Positions 51,939-62,247 of a stretch of DNA of 64,000 bases are shown here, in pieces. The DNA is from Chitinophagaceae bacterium (lineage in GTDB: Bacteria > Bacteroidota > Bacteroidia > Chitinophagales > Chitinophagaceae), in contig JANWIJ010000029.1 of NCBI GenBank assembly GCA_025449935.1, positions 16,593-80,592 on the forward strand, read 5' to 3'. Made by a program: the position numbers and the translations under genes. The notes below the pieces were generated by a model. It was not told where the DNA came from. It did no database searches and worked only from the letters and a program-made list of their open reading frames with translations. Each line of letters begins with the position of its first letter. Within the stretch, counting starts at the first letter, position 1.

Positions 51939-54563
51939 TTATTGACCCACATTCATCCCATCGCCTGCCCCCGGATCGTCCTGTTGCTTGTTATTCTTGC
52001 GTTTGAACAGGGAGGTGTCGAATTTACCAAACCGCCAGCTGAAATTCAGCCGCAGGATCTGGGGATCGCGGCGGCGAAAGACATCCTGGATAAAGAAAGG
52101 CGATTCAGAATGCACGTCCGATACCCTTGTTCTCAATACATCATTCATGTTTAATGATAAGGAAGCCCTGTTCTCTTTCATAAACGTGTAACGGATCGCT
52201 GCATCCATATAATAAACCGGGCGGACATATCCCTGGGCGGATGTACTTTGTCCAAACATGCCGCCGCCACCACGGCCTCCACCACCACCACCACCGCCAC
52301 CAGGAGGAAGGATGCTTTTTGACTGGTAGCTTCCGGATAACTGGAAAGTCAGTTTCTTGGATAATTTAAAACTGTTGTTGAGTTTGGCAAACCAGCTTGC
52401 GAACTGATCCTGTTCCGGGAAAGCCGGGTCGTTGATGTCGATCTTCGATGTAAAGAGGTTAACATTGGTTGAGAGTTCCCACCACTTTGTAATGGTGGTT
52501 TTTAAAGTAGCCTCGAGACCGGTCACATAACTCGCATTGGCATTGATATAAGTATTCAGGATGACGGTCTTACCTGAAACCGTATCTTCCTGCGGTACCT
52601 GGTACCGGGTAATAAGATCATTCGTGTTTTTATAGTAGACTGAGAGAAGCAGGTTGTCCCTGTTTTTCTTGAATGTTTTCTGGTAGGAAACTTCTATTGA
52701 ATTGGTAAATTCCGGGTTTAGCCCGGGGTTGCCCACGCTTGGGTTTAACAGGTCGGATGAATCTATAAACGGGGTAAGCTGCCAGAAATTGGGCCGGTTA
52801 ATTCTTCTGGAATAGTTTAGCTGCAATTCCTGGTCATTCTTTAATTTCTGTGACAGGAATACACTCGGGAAAAAACTGAGTGCATAATCAATATTGAATC
52901 TCTGGTTGGTTTTGCTCAGTGTGCCTTCATAGGTTGAGCTTTCTGCCCGCAATCCCAGCTGGTAGCCAAAATTCTTAATCCGGTTAGTAAAAGTTCCATA
53001 GGCCGCTACAACTTTGTCATTGCTTTCATAATTGACCTGCGAAGAGGGGATCAGTACCAGGCTGCCGGTGCCAGGATCAACCGAATAAAAGGCATTGGTA
53101 CTGCTATTATTATTAAAAGCCGCCCGTACACCCATTTCAATTTTTGATTTTTCGCTCAACGGGTTTACAAAATCAGTTTGTAAAATGACATTCTTGTTAT
53201 TGCCATTCCCGATCTGGCGCTGGCTGTACGAACTGTCAATCGTAGCAAATGACGGCGGGTTAAAGATATCCGTCATCAGTAAGTTATCGTTATCGTTCTT
53301 CCTTGAGTTGTAGGTGACGTCTGCTGTCCATTCACGGCCGGCTTTTGGGAAATTATGTTTGAAATTTAAACTGGTCCCTATATTTCTGAATTCATTTTCA
53401 GATTTTGATGTTCTTCTTGCAAATGAATCAGGCGCCAGCATATCCAGCTTGTCGGTAAGCACATCCGTGGTATTCCCGGGATTAAAACTTCCCTTGCCCA
53501 GGTTCAGACTTCCCGACAAGGTGGTCCGGTTCGTAATAAAATAATCGATGCCGGTTCTTATAAATTTGAAACTGCCATTCATGGTACTCTTATCATTCTG
53601 GTGCGAAAAAGTTTGGGGGCTCAACAGGTAAAGGCGGTCTGTTGTACCATTGCTGATTGATTTGCGCTGGTTAAAATTGCCGTTGAAGAATACATTTATT
53701 TTATTCTGCCGCACGTTGATGTCGCCACCCAGTCCAATGCGGCCCCGTGAATCCAGGTTAGTACGGATACTTCCGTTATAACCGACTTTCCTGTTTTTCT
53801 TTAAAACAATGTTCAGGATACCGGCTGTACCCCCTGACGCGTCAAATTTAGCAGAAGGGTTAGTAATGATCTCAACACTTTCAATGGCGTCAGCTGGTAT
53901 TTGGTCGAGCTCCATGGTGGTGGGCCGGCCATCTACAAATATCTGGGGCGAATTATTCCGTAAGGATACATTACCATCAATATCGACATTCAATGACGGT
54001 ACATTTCTCATGATATCAACCGCAGTACCACCGACGGAAACAAGATTCTTGTCGACATTGAATACTTTCCGGTCGATACCAAGTTGTAGTCCTGGTCTGT
54101 CTGCCGTGATGGTTACATTTTCGAGCACTTTATCCTCGATATCCACTTTGATATTACCCAGGTCCTTATCAAGGGCACCGCCCATCGCACTCATATCACC
54201 CGGTTTTAATCCAAAGGAAACGGTTTGTTCATAGGGTTTATAGCCAACCACACTTACCTGAAATTTGAACTGCCCCATGGCCGGTACATTTTCCAGCACG
54301 AATTCACCATTCGCTTTGCTGAGCATACCTGCAATAACAACATCTTTCTTTTGTTGAGAGACAGAGTCAAATTTGCTTTGTAAAAGTTGAACAGAAGCAT
54401 ATTCGATAGGTTTCATGGATTTGGCCTCGATCAATTTACCGAACATTGTTCCGGTCAGTTGGGAGCGGCCGCCACCGGCGGGCCTGTTTTCCCCGGTTGG
54501 GGGCTGTGCAATTGAAACATAACTTACTAGAAACGAAGCCAAAACGATAAATACCTTCCTCAT
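51939..54563 (-). CDS. Outer-membrane beta-barrel protein (PF14905 type)
   Basis: 874 aa with a signal peptide (MRKVFIVLASFLVSYVSIAQ). A beta-domain of CarboxypepD_reg type (about 36-120: GKLIEAKSMKPIEYASVQLL) and a plug-like region with PQIFVDGRPTTMELDQIPADAIESVE precede a long barrel. A run of glycines (encoded around 52261-52305) interrupts the C-terminal barrel part. Ligand unknown. A terminator follows at 51859. Confidence 0.88.
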   Translation of the reverse strand: MRKVFIVLASFLVSYVSIAQPPTGENRPAGGGRSQLTGTMFGKLIEAKSMKPIEYASVQLLQSKFDSVSQQKKDVVIAGMLSKANGEFVLENVPAMGQFKFQVSVVGYKPYEQTVSFGLKPGDMSAMGGALDKDLGNIKVDIEDKVLENVTITADRPGLQLGIDRKVFNVDKNLVSVGGTAVDIMRNVPSLNVDIDGNVSLRNNSPQIFVDGRPTTMELDQIPADAIESVEIITNPSAKFDASGGTAGILNIVLKKNRKVGYNGSIRTNLDSRGRIGLGGDINVRQNKINVFFNGNFNQRKSISNGTTDRLYLLSPQTFSHQNDKSTMNGSFKFIRTGIDYFITNRTTLSGSLNLGKGSFNPGNTTDVLTDKLDMLAPDSFARRTSKSENEFRNIGTSLNFKHNFPKAGREWTADVTYNSRKNDNDNLLMTDIFNPPSFATIDSSYSQRQIGNGNNKNVILQTDFVNPLSEKSKIEMGVRAAFNNNSSTNAFYSVDPGTGSLVLIPSSQVNYESNDKVVAAYGTFTNRIKNFGYQLGLRAESSTYEGTLSKTNQRFNIDYALSFFPSVFLSQKLKNDQELQLNYSRRINRPNFWQLTPFIDSSDLLNPSVGNPGLNPEFTNSIEVSYQKTFKKNRDNLLLSVYYKNTNDLITRYQVPQEDTVSGKTVILNTYINANASYVTGLEATLKTTITKWWELSTNVNLFTSKIDINDPAFPEQDQFASWFAKLNNSFKLSKKLTFQLSGSYQSKSILPPGGGGGGGGGRGGGGMFGQSTSAQGYVRPVYYMDAAIRYTFMKENRASLSLNMNDVLRTRVSDVHSESPFFIQDVFRRRDPQILRLNFSWRFGKFDTSLFKRKNNKQQDDPGAGDGMNVGQ

Positions 54564-54682
54564 GTTGCTGATTTGTTAATTAGACGCGCAATGGGCAAAG
54601 AACCTGCTGACAATATCATGCCACCTTGATAAAAGGTTAAAGACAATTATAAGTGGGAAAAGTTCTCCGAATTCTCGTTAAA

Positions 54683-55288
54683 TCAGGTGGTCATTATGGT
54701 AATAAGCACCTGGAGGGCACCGATTATGAAACCAATCACAGCCCCGATAATTTCTACAAACCTGAATTCCTTCGACATGATCTGATAAAGTATCTCCTCC
54801 AGCTTGTCCGAAGAGAAGCCTGCCACCTTTGTGATCACAATTTGTTCCAGGTCCAGTTCTGTCTTTAGGTTAGAAGCGTATTGCTTCATCACATCCGGGA
54901 AAAGCAATTCGATTTCCTGCATGAAAATCCTTTTCAGGTTGGTGATTGTTTTATCTCCGATAAACATGCTGATGACGGGCATTTCGTCGCTGAGTCTTTT
55001 TTTCAAAAAATCGTCCACATGAGTTTCAATCATCGGCATGATCTTTTTCAGGTTATCCGGGTTACTTATTTTTTGTTCGATGTCAGTGAAGGACAGGAAC
55101 TCGGCACTGACAAGTCTGCCCAGTTTTTCTGCAAATTGCCGCTGGCGCTTCGGAAATATTCCATGAAATGTTACACCCAGGATTTTCTTCGGTTCCTTCG
55201 GATGGAAAAGCATTTTTATGGCGACCCAGTTGGTCACCCAACCAATAAAGGCGGAAATAAGAGGGATGAGTATTAACCAGTAATTCAT
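54683..55288 (-). CDS. DUF445-family membrane protein
   Basis: 201 aa. An N-terminal helix (LILIPLISAFIGWVTNWVAIKMLFHPKEP, the DUF445 signature WVTNWVAIKMLFHP), a long helical middle, and a final hydrophobic helix (IIGAVIGFIIGALQVLITIM). Function unknown; predicted inner-membrane. Divergent from the tRNA-His gene. Confidence 0.85.
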   Translation of the reverse strand: MNYWLILIPLISAFIGWVTNWVAIKMLFHPKEPKKILGVTFHGIFPKRQRQFAEKLGRLVSAEFLSFTDIEQKISNPDNLKKIMPMIETHVDDFLKKRLSDEMPVISMFIGDKTITNLKRIFMQEIELLFPDVMKQYASNLKTELDLEQIVITKVAGFSSDKLEEILYQIMSKEFRFVEIIGAVIGFIIGALQVLITIMTT

Positions 55289-55388
55289 TTTTTATAATAA
55301 GGAGTGCAAAGAAACTGAAAGCCCTGCCGGAATCAAAATATCGTTTTGGTGTGGGGCGTGATTTTCTATATTTTTGCCTCTCACAAAT

Positions 55389-55463
55389 GGTAGCCATAGC
55401 TCAGCTGGTTAGAGCATCAGATTGTGGTTCTGAGGGTCGTGGGTTCGAGCCCCATTGGTTACC
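55389..55463 (+). tRNA. tRNA-His (anticodon GTG)
   Basis: Cloverleaf with acceptor GTAGCCA pairing with TGGTTAC, plus the extra 5' G (G-1) at 55389 opposite C73, the hallmark of tRNA-His. The anticodon loop is TTGTGGT (anticodon GTG); T-loop TTCGAGC. CCA is not encoded. Confidence 0.93.
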
Positions 55464-55622
55464 CCCTTCTTAAAGCTTCCAAATGGAAGCTTTAGTTGTT
55501 TTTACGTATAACTCCTAATGCCTTTCATCAAAAACCCTTGTTAAAAGCCTGTAAAGGCAAGAAAAACAGCGTTTTTGCGTTATTTTTGGGTAATGCCTAA
55601 AGCAATAAAATACCTTTTGAAC

Positions 55623-57773
55623 ATGAAAAGACTTCCAATTGTGATCATGATGCTGGTTGCAGGATCATTTCTTGCATTCAAGACCATGGGAACCGCTACC
55701 CCGGCTAATCCGCCCTCCAAGTATGAGCAGATCCTGAAATTTGTGGGAGAGATGCTTTCCCAGGCTCATTACAGTCCCCAGAACATTGACGATGCTTTTT
55801 CAAAAAAGATTTTTAAGAAATTCATGGGCGATATGGATCCTGAAAAAAACATGTACCTGCAAAGCGACATGAATGCCCTGAAGAAATTTGAGACCCGTAT
55901 TGACGAAGAAATAAAAGGAGCTCCTGTTGAATTTTTCCTGGCTGCAGGAAAAACATTCAATACCAGGATGGAAGAGGCATCAACGATGTATAATGAAATT
56001 CTCGCCGGGCCGTTTGATTTTACCACCGATGAAGAGGTGATGCTGGATGGTGACAAACTGGATTACCCGGTCAGCGTGGCGGAAAAGAAAGAACGCTGGA
56101 GAAAGAAGTTGAAATATATGACCCTGGAACGCTATACAGACCTGCTGGATACCCGGGAGAAAAATAAAGGCAAAGAAGGGTTTGTAGTGAAAACAGACGA
56201 GCAACTCGAAAAAGATGCGAGGGAGCGGGTAAAGAGGATCATGGACAGGACTTTTGAACGCTTTCGTTTTAAGTTTACGGATGATGACAAGTTCAATGTG
56301 TTCGTCAATGCGATCACTACCACCATGGATCCACACTCAGAATTTTTTCCCCCGGTAGATAAAAGATATTTCGATGAAGAAATGAGCGGCCGTTTTTTCG
56401 GTATCGGCGCCTCCCTGCAGTATGATGACGGGAATATTAAAGTGGCCAGTATACTTTCAGGAAGCCCTGCCTCCAAATCAGGAGAATTGCAGGCGGGTGA
56501 TATTATCCAGAAAGTAGCCCAGGGAAAAGAAGAACCCATCGACCTTACCGGTTATGTGGTGACAGATGCTGTCAAGATCATCCGCGGTAAGAAAGGAACA
56601 GAAGTAAAGCTGACAGTTAAAAAATTGGATGGAACGATCAAAGTGGTTACGCTGATCCGGGACGAGATTGTCCAGGATGAAACTTTTGCACGTAGTGCAA
56701 TTGTCAACACCAATGGTTCAAAAATCGGCTATATCTATCTCCCGGAGTTTTATGCAGACTTTGACCGTCCCAATGGTGCCCGCAGTTATATTGATGTGGC
56801 CAAGGAAGTTATAAAACTGAAAGAAGAAAAAGTGGACGGCATAGTGATTGACCTTCGCAACAATGGAGGTGGTTCATTATATGATGTGGTGCAGATGGCT
56901 GGTCTTTTTATTGATGAAGGACCTATTGTTCAGGTAAAAGACAGGGACAACAAACCCAGTGTACTGAAAGACAAGGACCGGAATGTTTTATATACAGGCC
57001 CGCTGGCGGTTATGGTGAATGAATTCAGCGCCTCGGCTTCCGAGATATTTGCGGCAGCAATCCAGGATTATGGAAGGGGTGTTATCATCGGCAGTACGTC
57101 CACCTATGGTAAAGGAACTGTGCAAAGGAATATTGGTCTTGATCCTGAGACTGGTTTCTCGATGTCCAATTCTGATTTAGGAACTGTAAAACTGACCCTG
57201 CAGAAATTCTACCGTATTAACGGCGGTTCTACACAGTTGAAAGGAGTCTATTCTGATATCGTTTTGCCGGATAACCTCGAATATCTTAAAGTGAGAGAAA
57301 AAGATGATCCCGATGCTTTACCCTGGGATGAGATCAATAAATCCCCTTATTCTAACTGGAATGCCGGCTACAGCCTGGAGACCATCAAACAGTTGAGCAG
57401 CCAGCGGCTGGAGAATGATCCTACTTTTAAACTGATCAAGGAAAGTACTGAATGGTTATCGCAGCAAAATGACAGGAAATATTCCCTGCAGCTGAGCAAA
57501 TACCGCGCAGAACAGCAAAAGATCCGCAGCACGATCAAACAGCTGGAATCATTGATGAAATTGGAGGGACAAATTGATGTTGCTGCATTGCCTAAAGAAG
57601 TAAACCGCTGGGAAGAAGACAAAAATAAACAGGAGCGTTTTAACCTGTGGTTAAAAGGATTGCAGAAAGATATTTACCTGGACCAGGCGGTGAAAGTGAT
57701 GAACGATATTATTGGCCAGCAAAACCTGGTTAAAGCCAAGAAAGCTGAAGAGCCTACCAAGAAGGCTTTTTAA
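55623..57773 (+). CDS. prc: Carboxy-terminal processing peptidase Tsp/Prc (S41)
   Basis: 716 aa from MKRLPIVIMMLVAGSFLAFK (signal or anchor). A long helical N-terminal part is followed by a PDZ domain (GIGASLQYDDGNIKVASILSGSPA) and the S41 protease core: VDGIVIDLRNNGGGSLYDVVQMAGLF, catalytic Ser in NEFSASASEIFAAAIQDYGR and Lys in STYGKGTVQRN. The C-terminal ~180 residues form the Tsp tail. It degrades or trims periplasmic proteins at the C-terminus. A terminator follows. Confidence 0.93.
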   Translation: MKRLPIVIMMLVAGSFLAFKTMGTATPANPPSKYEQILKFVGEMLSQAHYSPQNIDDAFSKKIFKKFMGDMDPEKNMYLQSDMNALKKFETRIDEEIKGAPVEFFLAAGKTFNTRMEEASTMYNEILAGPFDFTTDEEVMLDGDKLDYPVSVAEKKERWRKKLKYMTLERYTDLLDTREKNKGKEGFVVKTDEQLEKDARERVKRIMDRTFERFRFKFTDDDKFNVFVNAITTTMDPHSEFFPPVDKRYFDEEMSGRFFGIGASLQYDDGNIKVASILSGSPASKSGELQAGDIIQKVAQGKEEPIDLTGYVVTDAVKIIRGKKGTEVKLTVKKLDGTIKVVTLIRDEIVQDETFARSAIVNTNGSKIGYIYLPEFYADFDRPNGARSYIDVAKEVIKLKEEKVDGIVIDLRNNGGGSLYDVVQMAGLFIDEGPIVQVKDRDNKPSVLKDKDRNVLYTGPLAVMVNEFSASASEIFAAAIQDYGRGVIIGSTSTYGKGTVQRNIGLDPETGFSMSNSDLGTVKLTLQKFYRINGGSTQLKGVYSDIVLPDNLEYLKVREKDDPDALPWDEINKSPYSNWNAGYSLETIKQLSSQRLENDPTFKLIKESTEWLSQQNDRKYSLQLSKYRAEQQKIRSTIKQLESLMKLEGQIDVAALPKEVNRWEEDKNKQERFNLWLKGLQKDIYLDQAVKVMNDIIGQQNLVKAKKAEEPTKKAF

Positions 57774-57800
57774 AAAATAAAAGAAGTTTGAGAGTTTCAT

Positions 57801-57827
57801 AAGACCCCGGCTACTGGCCGGGGTCTT
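57801..57827 (+). terminator. Bidirectional terminator after prc
   Basis: 11-bp perfect stem AAGACCCCGGC / GCCGGGGTCTT with a 5-nt loop, followed on the plus strand by TTTACTTTTTAT. It also sits just past the stop of the convergent DinB gene. Confidence 0.85.
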
Positions 57828-57848
57828 TACTTTTTATAAGTGAACAGG

Positions 57849-58358
57849 TCACAAATATCTTTCCTTTATAACGTTCACATGATGATTGATATGTCCTGCA
57901 ATAATAAAGCCGATGCCCAACACGTACACAGATTTGCCGTTGGATATGCCGGCACTGTCCAGCTGTTCTTCATCAAAAGAACCAAAAAGTATTTCGGTTG
58001 AACGACGAATTGATTTGAATTCGTCGACAAGGTCGTTCCAGTCTCTTTGGCCGGCTTTGGAGTTCGCTGCATAGTCGTTCTCGTCAAAGCCGGGGAGGGG
58101 CGTGGCATCTTTCCTGGCAAAGCACAGCGCCCTGTAAGCAAATACTCTTTCCGCGTCCAGAATATGCTGCAGCAATTCCTTAATGGTCCACTTGTCTTCC
58201 GCATACCGGTACTCTCTTTTGTCGGCAGGGATACTCTCTAAAAACCTGACAAAGGACGAGGATTGACTTTTTAAAGCCTGCATAAGGTCTTCTTCTGAAA
58301 CCTGGTTGATATAGACGTGGAATGCCTGGGGTATACGGGAAAGGTCGGGGCGGGGCAT
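57849..58358 (-). CDS. DinB-family protein
   Basis: 169 aa, four-helix-bundle DinB fold. Candidate metal ligands are His in ELLQHILDAERVFAYRAL and in the C-terminal IAGHINHHVNVI, the usual three-His pattern. The family includes thiol transferases; the role here is unknown. Upstream lies the heptad array 58373-58421. Confidence 0.88.
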   Translation of the reverse strand: MPRPDLSRIPQAFHVYINQVSEEDLMQALKSQSSSFVRFLESIPADKREYRYAEDKWTIKELLQHILDAERVFAYRALCFARKDATPLPGFDENDYAANSKAGQRDWNDLVDEFKSIRRSTEILFGSFDEEQLDSAGISNGKSVYVLGIGFIIAGHINHHVNVIKERYL

Positions 58359-58372
58359 AATGTATATTTAGG

Positions 58373-58421
58373 AATTAAGAATGAATAATTAATAATTAAG
58401 AATTAATAATTAAGGATTAGG
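58373..58421. repeat. Array of seven AT-rich heptamers
   Basis: 49 bp in register: AATTAAG, AATGAAT, AATTAAT, AATTAAG, AATTAAT, AATTAAG, GATTAGG. Lies upstream of the DinB gene and past the cyclase gene stop. The rest of 58422-58514 shows no gene. Confidence 0.88.
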
Positions 58422-58514
58422 AAGACCAAGATCGGTGATTTTTCTTTTTTTTAAAAATGGTGGGTGCTTCTGCCGGCAGCAAATTATTCTTATGCGGGAG
58501 GGACCTTTTGAAAA

Positions 58515-60440
58515 TCAGGCTATATTCATTCTTTTCTTTAATTCATTATACCGAGGATCGCCCTTAATTCCCCGGTAAGCCGGGTATTCCAGGAAATAAC
58601 TCACCGGCCCCATCCGTTTGTCGATGCATTGGTTGAGATGATAAAAGGTTTTATCCAGGTTGCCCAAACCATACCATACGCCGGCCAGGTCGGCATCAAT
58701 GACGGCCTGGGGTTCTTCCACCACTCTTTGTTCCATTTTGCGGATGCATTCCATGGCTTTTTCAGTTTCTCCCAGCCTCGCATAGGTATAGCCCATTCCA
58801 AGTATTCCCTTCAGCGGGTGACCGGTAAGCCGGTGCACCTCTTCAAATAATGGCAAGGCCGCGGCCCAGTCCCCTTTCATACCCGTAGCCCAGGCTTTCA
58901 TTTCAAGACTGGCGCGCATCCGGGGATGCATGTACAATAATTTGTCTGCCTGCCTGATCGCTTCATCATATTGCTCGTTGAAAATATACATATTGCCCAA
59001 AGACTGGATAACCACCGGCGAAAGGGGATCCAGTTGTTCCGCATCCTTCAATGTCTGCAATGCTTTTTCCTTCTCACCAATGATAATATAATAGAACCCG
59101 AGGAGTTCATAGGCATCAATAGCGCCGGGATTTAATTCTATCGATTTCTGCAGGGACTCATAAGCTTTGGGCCAGTTCCATTCATAAAACAGGTAGTACC
59201 CAGCCTTTGCAATATGTCCCTCGGCAACAGTACTATCCAGTTCCAGGGCTTTGTTTGCATATTGCTGCACAATTTCAAAAGCCTGGTTGGGGATCATTTG
59301 TCCGGACGAACCGAGATAAGCATAGCCCGCGGCCGCCATGGCATAAGCCTGCGCATATCCCGGCTCAATGTCGATAGCCTGCTCACAGCATTCAATACAT
59401 TTTCTCCCATCCGCCGGCGTGAGTTTATTCCAGAAATGCAGGGCTTTCAGGTAACAGGTATAGGCCTCCACTTCTTTTACAGGAGCTTTCACTATTTTCT
59501 CCTCCTGCCGGGCAGGCACAAGGTTTTCTCTCATTTTATTGGCAATGATGCTGCTGATCTCATCCTGCACTTCAAAAATATCGGTGAGGTTCCGGTCATA
59601 GCTTTCGCTCCAGATATGATAACCATCGGCGGCGTTGATAAGCTGGGAAGTAATGCGCACCCTGTTACCGGCCTTCCGTACACTGCCTTCCAGTATCTTG
59701 TCTACATTTAACTGTATAGCGATGTCGCGGATATCATTGTTCTTTCCTTTAAAAGCAAAGGCAGAGGTGCGGGAAGTAACCTGGAGGCCATCTACCCTGG
59801 TCAGCGCATTCAGAAGTTCTTCGGTTATCCCGTCACTGAAATACTCATTCTCAGGGTCAGCACTCATATTAACAAACGGGAGGACAGCGAGGCGATTCCT
59901 GGGTTGTTTTGTTTTACCCTTTACTTCTTCCCGGCTTGGAACAACAATACCTTCATTGGCAATGGCGAATACCCGGACAGGCTCCTTTACATTCTTCAGC
60001 TCGAAGTATCCCATTTCCCGCGTCAGTAAGCTGTCGTGGTTCTTTATTTCATCATAGACTTTTTCTGAAATGAAAATACCACCCGGCACCGCCAGTGACT
60101 CGATCCTTGATGCAAGATTTACACCGTCACCGTAAATGGCTTCCTCTTCAATGATCACATCACCGGTATGAATACCCATTCTTAATTCAACTTTGGGGTC
60201 CTGTTGCAGCTGTTGCTGGATACTGATCGAGCAGCGGATGCTGTCAATAGCGCTGTTAAATATACTCAGCGAGCCATCGCCATAATACTGTAATATTTTT
60301 CCATTGAATTGTTCTATCGTAGATTCCAGCACTTCTTTCAGCCGCCTTCGTTTCTGGCGCGCCAGTTCTTCATTCTGTTGCATCAGGGCGGTATAGCCCG
60401 TCATGTCGGCAAATAATATAGCGGCCAGCTGTCGCATCAT
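58515..60440 (-). CDS. Class III adenylate/guanylate cyclase with TolB-like and TPR domains
   Basis: 641 aa. The N-terminal cyclase domain (about 5-165) has metal-binding Asp in LFADMTGYTAL and YGDGSLSIF and the transition-state pair N/R in YGDGVNLASRIE. A TolB-like/CyaB-type domain follows (about 190-330: AVLPFVNMSADPENEYFSDGITEELLNALTRV), then TPR repeats to the end (EKALQTLKDAEQLDPLSPVVI). No signal peptide or membrane helix. Probably makes cyclic nucleotide in response to a signal bound by the later domains. The start may be the second Met. Confidence 0.87.
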   Translation of the reverse strand: MMRQLAAILFADMTGYTALMQQNEELARQKRRRLKEVLESTIEQFNGKILQYYGDGSLSIFNSAIDSIRCSISIQQQLQQDPKVELRMGIHTGDVIIEEEAIYGDGVNLASRIESLAVPGGIFISEKVYDEIKNHDSLLTREMGYFELKNVKEPVRVFAIANEGIVVPSREEVKGKTKQPRNRLAVLPFVNMSADPENEYFSDGITEELLNALTRVDGLQVTSRTSAFAFKGKNNDIRDIAIQLNVDKILEGSVRKAGNRVRITSQLINAADGYHIWSESYDRNLTDIFEVQDEISSIIANKMRENLVPARQEEKIVKAPVKEVEAYTCYLKALHFWNKLTPADGRKCIECCEQAIDIEPGYAQAYAMAAAGYAYLGSSGQMIPNQAFEIVQQYANKALELDSTVAEGHIAKAGYYLFYEWNWPKAYESLQKSIELNPGAIDAYELLGFYYIIIGEKEKALQTLKDAEQLDPLSPVVIQSLGNMYIFNEQYDEAIRQADKLLYMHPRMRASLEMKAWATGMKGDWAAALPLFEEVHRLTGHPLKGILGMGYTYARLGETEKAMECIRKMEQRVVEEPQAVIDADLAGVWYGLGNLDKTFYHLNQCIDKRMGPVSYFLEYPAYRGIKGDPRYNELKKRMNIA

Positions 60441-60597
60441 GACCGAAATTAAGAAAAAGAAAACCGCCGGCAGTGGATTGCCGCCGGTTACCGGTGAACG
60501 ACCGTTCTGGCCCTCTCTTCACGCTGAAATGGCCGGTGATATTGTGTGGTGCATTGTTCCCGTCTTACCGGTATCAAACCTTTTTGGGTGTAATGCT

Positions 60598-61068
60598 TTA
60601 TCCATCTTTCAGCGATTTCCTCATTTCCAGCATGTGTTTGGTAAAGCCTGCTTTTTCATAAGCCGTGATGGCTGCTTTATTTTCGACATATACATCCAGC
60701 CTCATTTCAGTAATGCCTTTAGACAGTGACCATTGTTTAAGCCTTTCAATGATCATTTTATTGATTCCTTTTCCACGGTGGGCAGGATCTATGTACATAA
60801 AGCCCAGGTAAGCATGTTGCTGGTGCTGCAGGTAGGGTTTCGCTGTTTCAATCCGGGCATACCCGCAACCAATAATTGTGTTGCCTGTTTCTGCCACCAG
60901 CAGTTCAATATGCGGGGCACTCATCATGCCATCTATATCGTAGTAGCGGGTGTCCGTTTTTTTCAGGGTGATATCGTAGGGGCGTTCAGCATGGATGACC
61001 CCCTGTTCGAAAACAAGTAATTTTTCCAGGTCTGTTAAGACAGCTTTCCTGATTTTTACCTCGCTCAT
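60598..61068 (-). CDS. GNAT-family N-acetyltransferase
   Basis: 156 aa with the acetyl-CoA motif A region LGFMYIDPAHRGKGINKMIIERLKQW and the beta-bulge strand KGITEMRLDVYVENKAAITAYEKAGF before it ends. Such short GNATs acetylate small molecules or proteins; the substrate cannot be told. Its upstream region holds the FBP-aldolase terminator. Confidence 0.88.
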   Translation of the reverse strand: MSEVKIRKAVLTDLEKLLVFEQGVIHAERPYDITLKKTDTRYYDIDGMMSAPHIELLVAETGNTIIGCGYARIETAKPYLQHQQHAYLGFMYIDPAHRGKGINKMIIERLKQWSLSKGITEMRLDVYVENKAAITAYEKAGFTKHMLEMRKSLKDG

Positions 61069-61087
61069 AATATTTTCAATAAATAAA

Positions 61088-61122
61088 CCCCTGCTGCTTT
61101 GTAGAATTCAAAACGGCAGGGG
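61088..61122 (-). terminator. Terminator-like hairpin after class I aldolase
   Basis: CCCCTGC / GCAGGGG (61088-61094 with 61116-61122), 21-nt loop; on the minus strand followed by GTTTATTTATT. It lies 20 bp past the aldolase stop. Confidence 0.6.
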
Positions 61123-61142
61123 CTTTCTCCAGGAATGATTTT

Positions 61143-62216
61143 TTAGGCTATCGTAATATTCTTATCCAGGTACACATCCTGTATCGCATTCAAAATCTCC
61201 ACGCCCTCCTTCATCGGACGCTGGAAGGCCTTTCGCCCGGAGATCAATCCCATACCGCCGGCTCTTTTGTTGATCACGGCTGTAGTCACCGCTTCAGCCA
61301 TGTCGCTGGCACCGGATGAAGCACCGCCGGAATTGATCAAACCGGCACGGCCCATATAACAGTTAGCCACCTGGTAGCGGCAAAGATCGATGGGGTGGTC
61401 GGTAGTCAGTTCGTCATAAATGCGTTTATCATTTTTTCCATAAGCAGATTCCTTAGTATTCAATGCCAGGTAGCCGCCGTTGTTTTCCGGTAATTTTTGT
61501 TTGATGATATCTGCCTGTATGGTCACACCCAGGTGATTGGCCTGCCCGGTCAGGTCGGCCGATACATGGTAATCTTTTTCCTTTGTTTTAAATGCGGGGT
61601 TACGCAGGTAGCACCAGAGAATGGTTGCCATCCCCAGCTCATGCGCCATTTCAAAGGCTTTGCTTACTTCCTGGATCTGCCTGGCGGATTCGTCACTTCC
61701 AAAATAAATAGTGGCCCCTACGGCTGCTGCGCCCAGGTTCCAGCATTGTTTAATGGAAGCAAACATGATCTGGTCAAACTTATTGGGATAGGTCAGGAAT
61801 TCGTTGTGATTCACTTTTACAATGAAGGGTATTTTATGGGCATAATTACGGGCTAAAAATCCCAGCCCCCCATAGGTGGTGGCTACCGCGTTACAGCCGC
61901 CGGCAATTGCCAGTTCAATAATATTCTTTGGATCAAAATAAATGGGGTTTTTGGCAAAAGAGGCTCCGCCGCTGTGTTCAATACCCTGGTCAACCGGGAG
62001 GATAGAGAGATAGCCTGTGTCACTTAACCGTCCATGACTATACATACCCTGCAGGTTACGCAAGACCTGGGGGTTACGGTCACTGCCTGTCCAGATACGG
62101 TCAACGAAATCAGCACCGGGCAGGTGCAGGGAATCTTTACTGATGGTTTTCGACTGGTGATTCAGCAGGTAGTCGGCCTTTTCACCCAGCAGATCGGTAA
62201 TCTTTTTATTAGCCAT
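61143..62216 (-). CDS. fbaB: Class I fructose-bisphosphate aldolase (DhnA family)
   Basis: 357 aa from [23 protein letters not shown]; the longer frame reads through the heptad array and is rejected. Family wording includes [41 protein letters not shown] and [13 protein letters not shown], followed by [23 protein letters not shown] and [16 protein letters not shown] (phosphate-binding). Cleaves or forms fructose-1,6-bisphosphate through a Schiff-base lysine. Sits between GNAT and the kinase-like gene. Confidence 0.92.
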   Translation of the reverse strand: MANKKITDLLGEKADYLLNHQSKTISKDSLHLPGADFVDRIWTGSDRNPQVLRNLQGMYSHGRLSDTGYLSILPVDQGIEHSGGASFAKNPIYFDPKNIIELAIAGGCNAVATTYGGLGFLARNYAHKIPFIVKVNHNEFLTYPNKFDQIMFASIKQCWNLGAAAVGATIYFGSDESARQIQEVSKAFEMAHELGMATILWCYLRNPAFKTKEKDYHVSADLTGQANHLGVTIQADIIKQKLPENNGGYLALNTKESAYGKNDKRIYDELTTDHPIDLCRYQVANCYMGRAGLINSGGASSGASDMAEAVTTAVINKRAGGMGLISGRKAFQRPMKEGVEILNAIQDVYLDKNITIA

Positions 62217-62247
62217 GTTAGTTTTAATTTTTAGAGGCGTAAAGATA

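Noticed and set aside
55464..55622. Second RNA gene or leader peptide after tRNA-His
   Set aside because: A short inverted repeat (AAGCTTCCA / TGGAAGCTT, near 55472-55490) fits a tRNA transcript terminator-like hairpin only weakly; no further RNA gene is supported.
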